DNA of 53,748 bases. It comes from UBA1715 sp036752345 (GTDB taxonomy: Bacteria > Bacteroidota > Bacteroidia > Bacteroidales > UBA1715). Positions 17,422 to 25,672 of the stretch are shown here, in pieces (within the stretch, counting starts at the first letter, position 1; every line of letters starts with the position of its first letter). The translations under genes and the position numbers were made by a program. The notes under the pieces are model-generated. The model ran no database searches and was not told where the DNA came from. It was given only the letters and a program-made list of their open reading frames with translations. The stretch spans positions 1 through 53,748 of the forward strand of contig DAIOSV010000008.1 in the NCBI GenBank assembly GCA_036752345.1. The letters are read 5' to 3'.

Positions 17422-17814
17422 ATGTTTAAAAACTATCTTGTACATATCGTTTTTTTCTTGATAGTATTTGGAGTGTTTTCAAATGAATGTATTGCACAAA
17501 AAAAACTGAAAACATATAAAGATTCGGTAGTATATGATACCAAAATGATACAGTTCGAAGAATGGTTTGTGCAAGCTAATCTTGAAAAAAATAGAATGAA
17601 TTATGAGCAAGCGTTGGCGTTGTATTATGATTGTTTGAAAATAAAGCCAAAGAGCCATGCCGTTTATTATGAAATGGCACAAATTTTTGAAGCAAAAAAC
17701 AATTACACAGAAGCTCAAACAAGTATAGAGAAAGCGTTGAAATATAATCGTGAGAATCAGGATTATATACGGTTTTCAAAAGAATTAGATGAAAAACTAG
17801 GCAAAAATCAATAA
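17422..17814 (+). CDS. Short exported TPR protein
   Basis: The signal peptide covers about residues 1-25 (cleavage after CIA). It is followed by roughly two tetratricopeptide repeats: NYEQALALYYDCLKIKPKS and then AVYYEMAQIFEAKNNYTEAQ. TPR modules mediate protein contacts; no catalytic residue is present. It begins directly after the nucleotidyltransferase stop and ends 12 bases before the DUF4292 lipoprotein. In other Bacteroidales, as I recall, a much longer TPR protein (over 500 aa) sits here; this 130-residue version resembles only its N-terminal part, so it may be a reduced or truncated form. Confidence 0.75.
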   Translation: MFKNYLVHIVFFLIVFGVFSNECIAQKKLKTYKDSVVYDTKMIQFEEWFVQANLEKNRMNYEQALALYYDCLKIKPKSHAVYYEMAQIFEAKNNYTEAQTSIEKALKYNRENQDYIRFSKELDEKLGKNQ

Positions 17815-17826
17815 TTTTGTGCGCAT

Positions 17827-18660
17827 ATGAAAAAGATTATCCTTTATATAGGCATTGTTTTAATAGCGTTTACTTCGTGCCATTCTTCTAAAAAAATGGT
17901 AAAAAACGATGATGCTAATGAGTTAGAAATTAATAAGTTATATAAGAATATTTGTAAAGCGTATGGCGATTATGAAACAGTTTCATTGAAATTTGCGATA
18001 ACATCAAAAAATCTCAAATCAATGCCACAAATCAAAGGAAATATGCGCATCAAAAAAGATAGCGCCATATGGATTTCGGTAGCACCTGTTGGATTAGAAC
18101 TAGTGCGTTGTATGATTACTCCCGATAGTGTAAAATTGTATTCAAAAATTCAAAAGAATGCAAGCGCAATGTCACATGATTCATTGTCAAATTTGTGGGG
18201 ATTTCCAGTTTTTAAAACACTGCAATCATTATTGCTCGACGAAATGTTGTTTTACTCTGCAGAACCTATTCAAGATACCATGGCAGTGTTGTCTACATGT
18301 AAGGTGAATAAGAAAAATAATAAAATAATCATTAGCCGTTCGTTACCTAAAAATTTGAAAAAAGATAATGATATACAAAAAGAACAAATTTGGAATATAA
18401 AAAATCAACATTACCGTATTACCGATGTTAAAGTTGTAGAGAAAACCGATTCTGAAAAAGAAAAGGTAAAATTATTCTATGACGATTTTGAAGTTTTTGA
18501 TTCTATTGTATTTCCTACAAAAATCTCTGTAAAATGGAAATTGTTGGCCAATTTTGATGTGAATATTGATTATTCAAGAGTAAAGTTTAATGAAGATTTG
18601 GCGTTTCCATTTCCTAAAAGTGAGAAATACAAAAAATTAGATTTAAAAGGTAGTTTTTAA
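17827..18660 (+). CDS. DUF4292 family lipoprotein
   Basis: Lipoprotein with signal and lipobox FTSC (Cys18 lipidated), then a beta-rich domain of the Bacteroidota family DUF4292, which has a LolA/LolB-like fold. By fold it may bind lipid or lipoprotein in the periplasm, but its role is unproven. Length 277 aa is typical. It sits between the TPR gene and the EnvC-like gene, and its stop codon shares one base with the next ATG (TAATG). Confidence 0.85.
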   Translation: MKKIILYIGIVLIAFTSCHSSKKMVKNDDANELEINKLYKNICKAYGDYETVSLKFAITSKNLKSMPQIKGNMRIKKDSAIWISVAPVGLELVRCMITPDSVKLYSKIQKNASAMSHDSLSNLWGFPVFKTLQSLLLDEMLFYSAEPIQDTMAVLSTCKVNKKNNKIIISRSLPKNLKKDNDIQKEQIWNIKNQHYRITDVKVVEKTDSEKEKVKLFYDDFEVFDSIVFPTKISVKWKLLANFDVNIDYSRVKFNEDLAFPFPKSEKYKKLDLKGSF

Positions 18661-19943
18661 TGAAGAAGTGGTTTTTCATAGTACTTGGTTGTTTACTTCT
18701 CTTCTCTTCTGAAGGATATTGTCAGAAGAAAAAATCTATTTCGCAAGTAAAGGCAGAGGCCGAAAAAGCGAAAAAAGAGATAGAACGTACAAGTAGACTC
18801 TTGAAAGAAACCGAACAAAGCAAATCAGTTTCAATAGAGCGCGTTACACTACTAAGCCAACAAATCAAAGAGCGCAAAAACTACGTAAATTCTTTACAAC
18901 AGCAAATAGAAATAATTGAATCAGATGTGTATGCAACAAATGCACAAATTCACACGTTAAGTTCTCAATTAGAACAAGTTAAAGCTGATTACAATCAAAC
19001 TTTGTTTGTCATGTACAAGGTAAATACGCAATATGAACAATTGATTTTTATACTTTCAGCTGACGACTTTAATCAAGCATATAATCGCATAAAATATTTG
19101 CAGTATTATTCTGATTACATGATTTTGCAATCAGAGCGTATAAAATCGCTGCAAGATAGTTTGAATGTTCGCAAAAGAGATTTGGAGAGATTGTTGAGTC
19201 AAAAGAAAAATTTGGCGGGAGAAAAACAGTCAGAAGCACGAAAATTAGAGCAAGATAAGTATCAAGAAGACGCAACTATCAAAAAATTATCTGAAAAGCA
19301 AGAACAATTAAAGAAAAAATTGATTGAAAAACAAGCGCTTGCGAAAAAGTTAGATAAACAAATTGAAAATTTAATTAAGGCTGAAATAGAGGCAAAAAGG
19401 AAGGCTGCGGCAGCTAAGGCAGCAGCTGCAAAGAAAAAAGCAGCAGGTACCGCTAAAAGTTCTACAACCGCAAGCAGTAATGCTAATAATACTGTTGTTA
19501 GTACTATGACACCTGAAGAACGATTGGTTTCAAATAATTTTGCCGAAAACAAAGGTCGTTTGCCTTGGCCTACAGAGACAGGAAAAATTACGGAACATTT
19601 TGGTACTCACCAACATCCTACGTTGGAATATGTTCAAGTTGAAAGTAACGGAATAGAAATAACTACTTCAAAAGGTTCAAAAGCTCGTGCAATTTTTGAT
19701 GGTACGGTCTCAAAAATAGTTCTTATTCCGGGCCGAAATACCGCAGTACTTATTAAACACGGAAACTATTATACCGTGTATGATAATTTAGTTACCGTAA
19801 CCGTTAAAGCAGGTCAAACAGTAAAAGCAAAAGACACAATAGGCATTATTTATACAGATCCCGAGACAAATTCAACAGTTTTGCAACTCCAAATATGGAA
19901 AGAACTGGAAAAAATGGATCCGGAGTCATGGCTTTCTAAATAG
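18660..19943 (+). CDS. EnvC-like murein hydrolase activator (coiled coil plus degenerate LytM/M23 domain)
   Basis: Exported protein (signal peptide about 1-21, cleavage after GYC/Q) with a long coiled coil (about 26-250), an Ala/Lys-rich linker (about 240-265) and a C-terminal LytM domain (about 305-427). The zinc ligands of active M23 peptidases are not conserved: the HxxxD site reads SNGIE and the HxH site reads LQLQIW. It therefore probably activates amidases, as EnvC and NlpD do, rather than cutting peptidoglycan itself. Position after DUF4292 is conserved in Bacteroidales. Confidence 0.88.
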   Translation: MKKWFFIVLGCLLLFSSEGYCQKKKSISQVKAEAEKAKKEIERTSRLLKETEQSKSVSIERVTLLSQQIKERKNYVNSLQQQIEIIESDVYATNAQIHTLSSQLEQVKADYNQTLFVMYKVNTQYEQLIFILSADDFNQAYNRIKYLQYYSDYMILQSERIKSLQDSLNVRKRDLERLLSQKKNLAGEKQSEARKLEQDKYQEDATIKKLSEKQEQLKKKLIEKQALAKKLDKQIENLIKAEIEAKRKAAAAKAAAAKKKAAGTAKSSTTASSNANNTVVSTMTPEERLVSNNFAENKGRLPWPTETGKITEHFGTHQHPTLEYVQVESNGIEITTSKGSKARAIFDGTVSKIVLIPGRNTAVLIKHGNYYTVYDNLVTVTVKAGQTVKAKDTIGIIYTDPETNSTVLQLQIWKELEKMDPESWLSK

Positions 19944-19951
19944 AAGTGCCA

Positions 19952-22900
19952 ATGAATAATTCTCATATTCATATTATACTTCGAGAGTTAGACGAATTTA
20001 TTCATAAATACTACTTGAATGAGTTTATCAAAGGGCTCATTTTGTTTGTGTTAATAGCTATTTTCTATGTAGCATCGCTCAGTTTTGTTGAATATTTTGC
20101 TTTTTTTCCGCCTCAAATACGCACGGTACTTTTTTACTTTTCGCTTTGTGCAGCATTGGTGGCGCTTGTAGTGTATGTCATTATTCCATTATTCCACGTA
20201 TATCGTATTGGAAACGTTATATCGTACAAGGAAGCCGCAAAAATCATCACTAAATTTTTCCCAGAAGTAAAAGATACGTTACTCAACGCACTTGAATTGT
20301 CTGATGACACTTCGTTGGAAGAAAATCAGTTGGCCATCGCAGCAATCAATCAAAAAGTGGCAGCTTTGCGACCAATTCCTTTTGCTTCGGCAATTGATTT
20401 AAGAAAGTTACTGCGTTATGGGAAATATGCCGTGATGCTTGTTGTAGCCATAGTATTGATTTCGTTATTGTTTCCCCGTGCTATAGTTGAAGGTGCCACG
20501 CGAATTGTGAAACACAATGAATTTTTTGAAAAACCGGCACCGTTTACCTTTATTCTTGATTCCGACTCGCTGTCGGTACTAAAAGGCAGCGATTTTACGA
20601 TTTCAACGCACATAGAAGGCTCTTTTATTCCTGACAGGGTGGAGATTGCCATTTCCGGAAATACTTTCTTAATGACCAAGAAAACCGCATCTTCGTTTGA
20701 GTACGTTGTTCGCGGTTGCAATAGTTCTCTCCATTTTGCGTTTTTGGCAGACGATTATTCATCAAATACCTATACGCTGCAAGTGCTTCCGTTGCCGCAA
20801 ATGCTTCATTTTTCGATAGATGTAACAGCTCCTGCATACACTCAGTTTGAAAATACTACGGTTACCAATACCGGCGACATTACATTCCCAGCCGGTTCGC
20901 GCATTTCGTGGAATGTTGAAACAACCGATGCCGATTCGTTGTTTTTCGTCTCGAAAGGTAAAAAGCTCAGTTTTACAAAGAAAGGTGACAATTTTATACT
21001 CAGCCAAACCATTACCAAAACTACTCAGTATTCGTTGATTGGAAAAAACGAATCGCTTGATTCTATTGCAATTATAAATTATACATTCACGGTAGTTCCA
21101 GATTTGCGTCCGGCAATTCAAGTAGAGCAGCGGCAGGATAGTACGCAATTTTTCAAATATTATTTCCGAGGCGAAATCCAAGACGATTATGGTTTTTCGT
21201 CGCTCGAATTTGTGTATTTCCCAAAAGACAAAGAGAAAGACGCTGTGAGAGTTCCTTTGGAATTTTCACCGGCAAACCCGCGTCAGCAATTTTTCTATAT
21301 GTTTGATTTTTCACAATTTGGAGAAGGCTCTACTATTCAATACTATTTCGAAGTATTTGATAATGACGCAATTAATGGTAGAAAGTCAGCAAAAACTACA
21401 AAATATGATGTTGTAATTCCAACGCAAAAAGAGTTGGAGAAAATGCAAGAGCAATATTCTGAGCAAGTTCAGTCGTCATTTGAGCAATCGTCGTCAACAG
21501 CGCAAGAGTTGATGAAAGATTTTGATAAACTGAAACAAAAATTGCTCAATGAAAACATTTCCGACTGGGAACGTAAGCAGTTGCTTGATGAAATGCAGCA
21601 AAAGCAGGAACAAATGAAGCAGCAAGTTGAGCAGTTACAGCAATCGCTCCAGCAGAAAAATAATTTACAACAGAAGCTTTCCGAGCAAGATCAAGAGTTG
21701 TTGAAAAAACAGCAAGAAATTGAAAATCTCCTCAACAATTTAATGGATGAAGAGTTGAAAAAAATGATGGACGAATTCAATTCCATGATGGAACAATTCA
21801 ATAAAGATGAGTTCTTGAAGAAATCTGATGAAATGAAAATGTCATACGAGGATTTGTCAAAACAACTTGACCGTGATTTGGAACTATTGAAACGAATGGA
21901 CGTAGAGGAGCAAGTTACAAATATTGGCAACCGTTTACAGGAATTATCAGACCAGCAACAAAAACTTTCCGAAGACTTGCGTAACGGCAAGAATAACGAA
22001 GAGTTGCAACAAAAAATTGACAATATTTCAAAAGAAATGGAATCGGTAAAGAATTCATACAATGATGCAAAGCAGAAAAATGAAGAATTGCAGCAGAAGT
22101 ATGAGTTACAAAATTTCGACAAGCAATTCAATGACATTCAACAATCTATGCAGCAAAGTAAATCGGAGCAGGCACAGAAACAACAAAATAAATCTTCAAA
22201 ATCAATGAAAGACGCATCAGACCAGACTGAGCAACTTGCACAATCAATGAACCAAATGATGCAACAGCAGATGTCGAAGCAGAACATGGAGGATATGGCA
22301 AACCTGCGTCAGATAATGGAGAATTTGTTAACGTTTTCATTCAATCAAGAAGATTTACTTACAAAAACCGGCAAATTAACCTTTGTTGACCCAAATTATG
22401 CCGCAATTTCCGACCAACAGAATGCGTTGCAAGAGAATTTTAAAATCATAAAAGATTCATTGTATGCGTTGAGTCTTCGCGTGCCACAAATTTCACAACC
22501 GATTAACAATGAGGTATTTAACATATATAAAAATGGTGGTACCGTTATTGATAATCTTGAGCAGCAACATCGAAGCCTTGCAAAAATAAATCAGCAGTAC
22601 ATTATGACTTCGGCCAACAACCTTTCGTTGTTGCTGTCGGAAGTGCTTGAATCCATGCAAAAATCGGCAGCGCAACAAATGTCCGGTCAGCAACAATGTC
22701 AGAATCCTAAGCAAAGTGGTAAGGGCGCAAAACCATCATTCCAACAAATGAAACAGATGCAACAATCGCTCAAAGAGCAGATGCAGCAAATGATGGATCA
22801 GATGAAAAATGGCACTATTCCATCGCAAAACATGCAAAAGCAGATGAGTGAAATGCTTATGAAAGAGCAAATGCTCAAACAACTTGGAAACTCCATGATG

Positions 22901-23263
22901 AAAGATGGTGAACTTTCGCCCGAAGGTGCTCAGCAACTTAAAGACATTCAGCGACTTATGGATCAAACTGAGCGAGATATAGTAAATCAAAACATAACGC
23001 CGCAGACAATGCTTCGTCAGGAGCAAATACTAACTCGTTTACTTGAAGCGGAAAATGCTAAAAATGAACGCGACATGGATAAAGAGCGTGAATCAAAAAC
23101 GGCAAAGGAAAATCCATCGGAAACCGCAAAAAAACAATTCAAGCACACTGAAAATCAGAAAACGCAGTATGATGACGTTTTGCAACAAAATTCTTTGAAG
23201 CTAAAATCTAATTATCAGAAAATATTTTCCGATTACATTATCAATCTCAACGAAAAAAACTAG
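19952..23263 (+). CDS. DUF4175 family large membrane-anchored Gln-rich protein
   Basis: Bacteroidota protein of about 1100 residues with no known enzymatic function. Three hydrophobic spans are seen near the N-terminus (about 23-42, 52-78 and 150-172). A presumably periplasmic beta-rich region follows to about residue 490. Two long Gln/Met/Lys-rich helical regions (about 493-760 and 910-1015) are predicted coiled coils rich in QQ and MQQ words. The ATG at 19952 is used instead of a GTG two codons upstream. It starts 8 bases after the EnvC-like gene, suggesting a role in the same envelope process. Confidence 0.85.
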   Translation: MNNSHIHIILRELDEFIHKYYLNEFIKGLILFVLIAIFYVASLSFVEYFAFFPPQIRTVLFYFSLCAALVALVVYVIIPLFHVYRIGNVISYKEAAKIITKFFPEVKDTLLNALELSDDTSLEENQLAIAAINQKVAALRPIPFASAIDLRKLLRYGKYAVMLVVAIVLISLLFPRAIVEGATRIVKHNEFFEKPAPFTFILDSDSLSVLKGSDFTISTHIEGSFIPDRVEIAISGNTFLMTKKTASSFEYVVRGCNSSLHFAFLADDYSSNTYTLQVLPLPQMLHFSIDVTAPAYTQFENTTVTNTGDITFPAGSRISWNVETTDADSLFFVSKGKKLSFTKKGDNFILSQTITKTTQYSLIGKNESLDSIAIINYTFTVVPDLRPAIQVEQRQDSTQFFKYYFRGEIQDDYGFSSLEFVYFPKDKEKDAVRVPLEFSPANPRQQFFYMFDFSQFGEGSTIQYYFEVFDNDAINGRKSAKTTKYDVVIPTQKELEKMQEQYSEQVQSSFEQSSSTAQELMKDFDKLKQKLLNENISDWERKQLLDEMQQKQEQMKQQVEQLQQSLQQKNNLQQKLSEQDQELLKKQQEIENLLNNLMDEELKKMMDEFNSMMEQFNKDEFLKKSDEMKMSYEDLSKQLDRDLELLKRMDVEEQVTNIGNRLQELSDQQQKLSEDLRNGKNNEELQQKIDNISKEMESVKNSYNDAKQKNEELQQKYELQNFDKQFNDIQQSMQQSKSEQAQKQQNKSSKSMKDASDQTEQLAQSMNQMMQQQMSKQNMEDMANLRQIMENLLTFSFNQEDLLTKTGKLTFVDPNYAAISDQQNALQENFKIIKDSLYALSLRVPQISQPINNEVFNIYKNGGTVIDNLEQQHRSLAKINQQYIMTSANNLSLLLSEVLESMQKSAAQQMSGQQQCQNPKQSGKGAKPSFQQMKQMQQSLKEQMQQMMDQMKNGTIPSQNMQKQMSEMLMKEQMLKQLGNSMMKDGELSPEGAQQLKDIQRLMDQTERDIVNQNITPQTMLRQEQILTRLLEAENAKNERDMDKERESKTAKENPSETAKKQFKHTENQKTQYDDVLQQNSLKLKSNYQKIFSDYIINLNEKN

Positions 23264-23312
23264 TTTTGTGACACTTAGACGTTTAGCTTAACAAAAAATT
23301 CAATTTTAATAG

Positions 23313-23732
23313 ATGCAAATAAACTTTTTTCAGGAAGACGCCAAATTCCCTTCAGGATTGAGAAAAACTTCATTCCGTTCGGTGGTGCAATTAATTGTGC
23401 AAAATGAGTCAAAAAAGAAAATTGACTACATAAATTTCATTGCCGGTTCTGACAATTACGTTTTGGGAATCAATCAAAACTATTTACAGCATGATTATTT
23501 TACCGATGTTATTACTTTCGATTATTCGGAAGATGTAATAGCATCAGATGTCTTTTTGAGTATCGATAGAATTGAAGATAATGCGGTTCAAAATGGAGTA
23601 ACCAAGTTGAATGAGTGCTATCGAATCTTGATTCATGCTGTGTTGCATCTTGTTGGATACAAAGACAAGAATCCAAAGGACAAGGAAGCAATGGTTCAAA
23701 AAGAGAATTATTATTTGCGTTTGGTAATCTAG
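23313..23732 (+). CDS. ybeY: Endoribonuclease YbeY (16S rRNA maturation factor)
   Basis: Metal-dependent RNase involved in 16S rRNA 3'-end maturation and ribosome quality control. The catalytic region reads HAVLHLVGYKDK. Two histidines of the HGxLHLxGYDH motif are kept, but the third is replaced by Lys (KDK) and the Gly by Ala. Loss of the third His occurs in other Bacteroidota YbeY proteins. Length 139 aa is normal. Its stop is three bases before mnmG. Confidence 0.92.
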   Translation: MQINFFQEDAKFPSGLRKTSFRSVVQLIVQNESKKKIDYINFIAGSDNYVLGINQNYLQHDYFTDVITFDYSEDVIASDVFLSIDRIEDNAVQNGVTKLNECYRILIHAVLHLVGYKDKNPKDKEAMVQKENYYLRLVI

Positions 23733-23735
23733 AAT

Positions 23736-25601
23736 ATGTTACAAGAATATGATGTAATTGTAGTGGGAGCCGGTCATGCAGGCTGTGAAGCTGCTGCTGC
23801 CGCTGCGCGATTGGGGTCACGTACGTTGTTGATTACCATGGATATGACAAAGATGGCATCAATGTCATGCAATCCGGCAATTGGTGGAATAGCTAAAGGA
23901 CAGATAGTGAGAGAGATAGATGCATTAGGCGGTTCTATGGGGAAAATAACTGACGCTTCATCTATTCAATTTCGCATGCTCAATAAGTCGAAAGGCCCTG
24001 CTATGTGGAGTCCACGTTCGCAGGCCGATAGAACGCTTTTTGTAGCAAATTGGCGTAAGGAATTAGAGTCAATTCCACTTCTTGATTTTTGGCAAGATGT
24101 GGTAAGCGAGTTACTTTTAGAGAATAACAAAGTAGTTGGTGTTAAAACGGTGTGGGGAATTTCCATAAAATCAAAAACAGTGGTTTTAACAAATGGAACG
24201 TTCCTTAACGGGTTGATGCATATTGGTCGTTCTCAGGTAGAAGGAGGTAGAATAGGAGAGTCGGCATCATATCGTTTGTCTGACCAAATTCGAAATTTTG
24301 GGTTTGAGACAGGACGAATGAAAACAGGAACTCCAGCTAGAATTGACGGACGAACAATTGATTTTTCAAAATGTCGTGAACAAAAAGGCGATGATGTAGT
24401 TGGCCAATTTTCATTTATGCCACGCAAGTCTCCAATGTTGCCACAACTTAGTTGTTGGATTACCTATACGAGTTCTGAAGTTCACGATGTTCTTCGTACA
24501 GGTTTTGCAGATTCTCCATTGTATAACGGAACCATAAAAAGTATTGGCCCACGATATTGCCCAAGTATTGAAACAAAATTGGTGACATTTGCCGACAAAG
24601 ACAAACATCAATTGTTTTTAGAACCGGAAGGCATTTCTACGTGCGAATATTATTTAAATGGTTTTTCATCTTCATTGCCTGCTGATGTTCAATACAAAGC
24701 AATGAAATTATTACCTGGATTAGAACACTGTAAAATTTTCAGACCTGGATATGCAATTGAATATGATTATTTTTCGCCGACACAACTCAATGCAACACTT
24801 GAAACAAAATTGATTGAAAATTTATTTTTTGCAGGACAAATTAATGGGACAACCGGTTATGAAGAAGCCGGAGCTCAAGGTTTGGTTGCAGGAATAAATG
24901 CGCATTTGAAATCTGCCGAAAAAGAATCCTTTATTCTTCATCGTGATGAAGCATATATAGGCGTTTTGATTGACGATTTAATTACCAAAGGAGTCAATGA
25001 ACCATACCGAATGTTTACTTCGCGTGCTGAATTTAGAATTTTGTTGCGCCAAGATGATGCCGACGAACGATTAACTCCGAAAGGTATGGAACTCGGTTTG
25101 GTTGACGACGTACGCAAACGTGCGTTTGAAAACAAGATGGAAGCAACGCAAAAACTGAAACAGTATGTTTCCGAAACTCGAATGACCGTAAACGAAGCAA
25201 ATCCTATTTTGGAAAAATGCGGAAGTTCGCCAATACACGAAACTATGAAGTTGAGCGCCTTGATTGCTCGTCCTGATGTTACAATTGAGAATTTCTCACT
25301 TGATTCATCAAATTTTGTAACAACTGGTGATGTAGATTGGGAAACGGTTCAAGAATCTGTTAACATAGACATCAAGTACTCTGGATATATTTCAAAGGAA
25401 CGTGCAATAGCAGAAAAGATTTCACGACTCGACTATATTAAGATAAAAGACAAAATCCCGTACAACGAGATAGGTTCTTTATCCACTGAAGCTCGCCAAA
25501 AGTTATCAAAAGTAAATCCAGAAACTATTGGACAAGCATCACGAATCAGCGGCATTTCGCCATCGGATATAAATGTGCTTTTGGTGTATCTTCGACGTTA
25601 A
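23736..25601 (+). CDS. mnmG: tRNA uridine-5-carboxymethylaminomethyl(34) synthesis enzyme MnmG
   Basis: FAD-dependent enzyme that, with MnmE, modifies the wobble uridine of several tRNAs. The N-terminus has the dinucleotide-binding motif VVGAGHAGCEAA (about 9-20), followed by the family segments MSCNPAIGGIAKG and GTPARIDGRTID. The C-terminal helical MnmE-binding region ends in ASRISGISPSDINVLLVYL. Length 621 aa is standard. It is followed immediately by a 38-bp perfect palindrome. Confidence 0.97.
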   Translation: MLQEYDVIVVGAGHAGCEAAAAAARLGSRTLLITMDMTKMASMSCNPAIGGIAKGQIVREIDALGGSMGKITDASSIQFRMLNKSKGPAMWSPRSQADRTLFVANWRKELESIPLLDFWQDVVSELLLENNKVVGVKTVWGISIKSKTVVLTNGTFLNGLMHIGRSQVEGGRIGESASYRLSDQIRNFGFETGRMKTGTPARIDGRTIDFSKCREQKGDDVVGQFSFMPRKSPMLPQLSCWITYTSSEVHDVLRTGFADSPLYNGTIKSIGPRYCPSIETKLVTFADKDKHQLFLEPEGISTCEYYLNGFSSSLPADVQYKAMKLLPGLEHCKIFRPGYAIEYDYFSPTQLNATLETKLIENLFFAGQINGTTGYEEAGAQGLVAGINAHLKSAEKESFILHRDEAYIGVLIDDLITKGVNEPYRMFTSRAEFRILLRQDDADERLTPKGMELGLVDDVRKRAFENKMEATQKLKQYVSETRMTVNEANPILEKCGSSPIHETMKLSALIARPDVTIENFSLDSSNFVTTGDVDWETVQESVNIDIKYSGYISKERAIAEKISRLDYIKIKDKIPYNEIGSLSTEARQKLSKVNPETIGQASRISGISPSDINVLLVYLRR

Positions 25602-25638
25602 AACAAAAAATGTTTCCACGTGGAAACATTTTTTGTTT
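25601..25638. repeat. Perfect 38-bp palindrome with CCACGTGG core, after mnmG
   Basis: Two 19-base arms (25601-25619 and 25620-25638) are perfect complements with no spacer. The outer part is A-rich/T-rich and could end mnmG transcription. The core TTTCCACGTGGAAA (25613-25626) recurs exactly at 25659, suggesting a protein-binding site as well. The inner TTCCACGTGGAA equals the core of one ParB-parS variant, but the flanks differ from the parS consensus. Confidence 0.9.
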
Positions 25639-25658
25639 AGTATTTAATTTTTTAAAAC

Positions 25659-25672
25659 TTTCCACGTGGAAA
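25659..25672. repeat. Second copy of the TTTCCACGTGGAAA palindrome over the M16 start codon
   Basis: Identical 14-bp palindrome, centre-to-centre 46 bp from the first copy. The GTG start codon of the M16 peptidase gene (25666-25668) is its right half. Binding here could control that gene. The binding protein is unknown. Confidence 0.85.

Noticed and set aside
18660..19943. Active M23 zinc endopeptidase
   Set aside because: Zinc ligands of the LytM domain are not conserved (SNGIE and LQLQIW in place of the HxxxD and HxH sites), so an activator role is more likely.
25601..25672. Canonical 16-bp parS
   Set aside because: The consensus TGTTNCACGTGNAACA is not matched: the two outermost bases on each side differ because the T and A runs flanking the core are one base longer. 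Only the central core agrees, so it is reported as parS-like at most.
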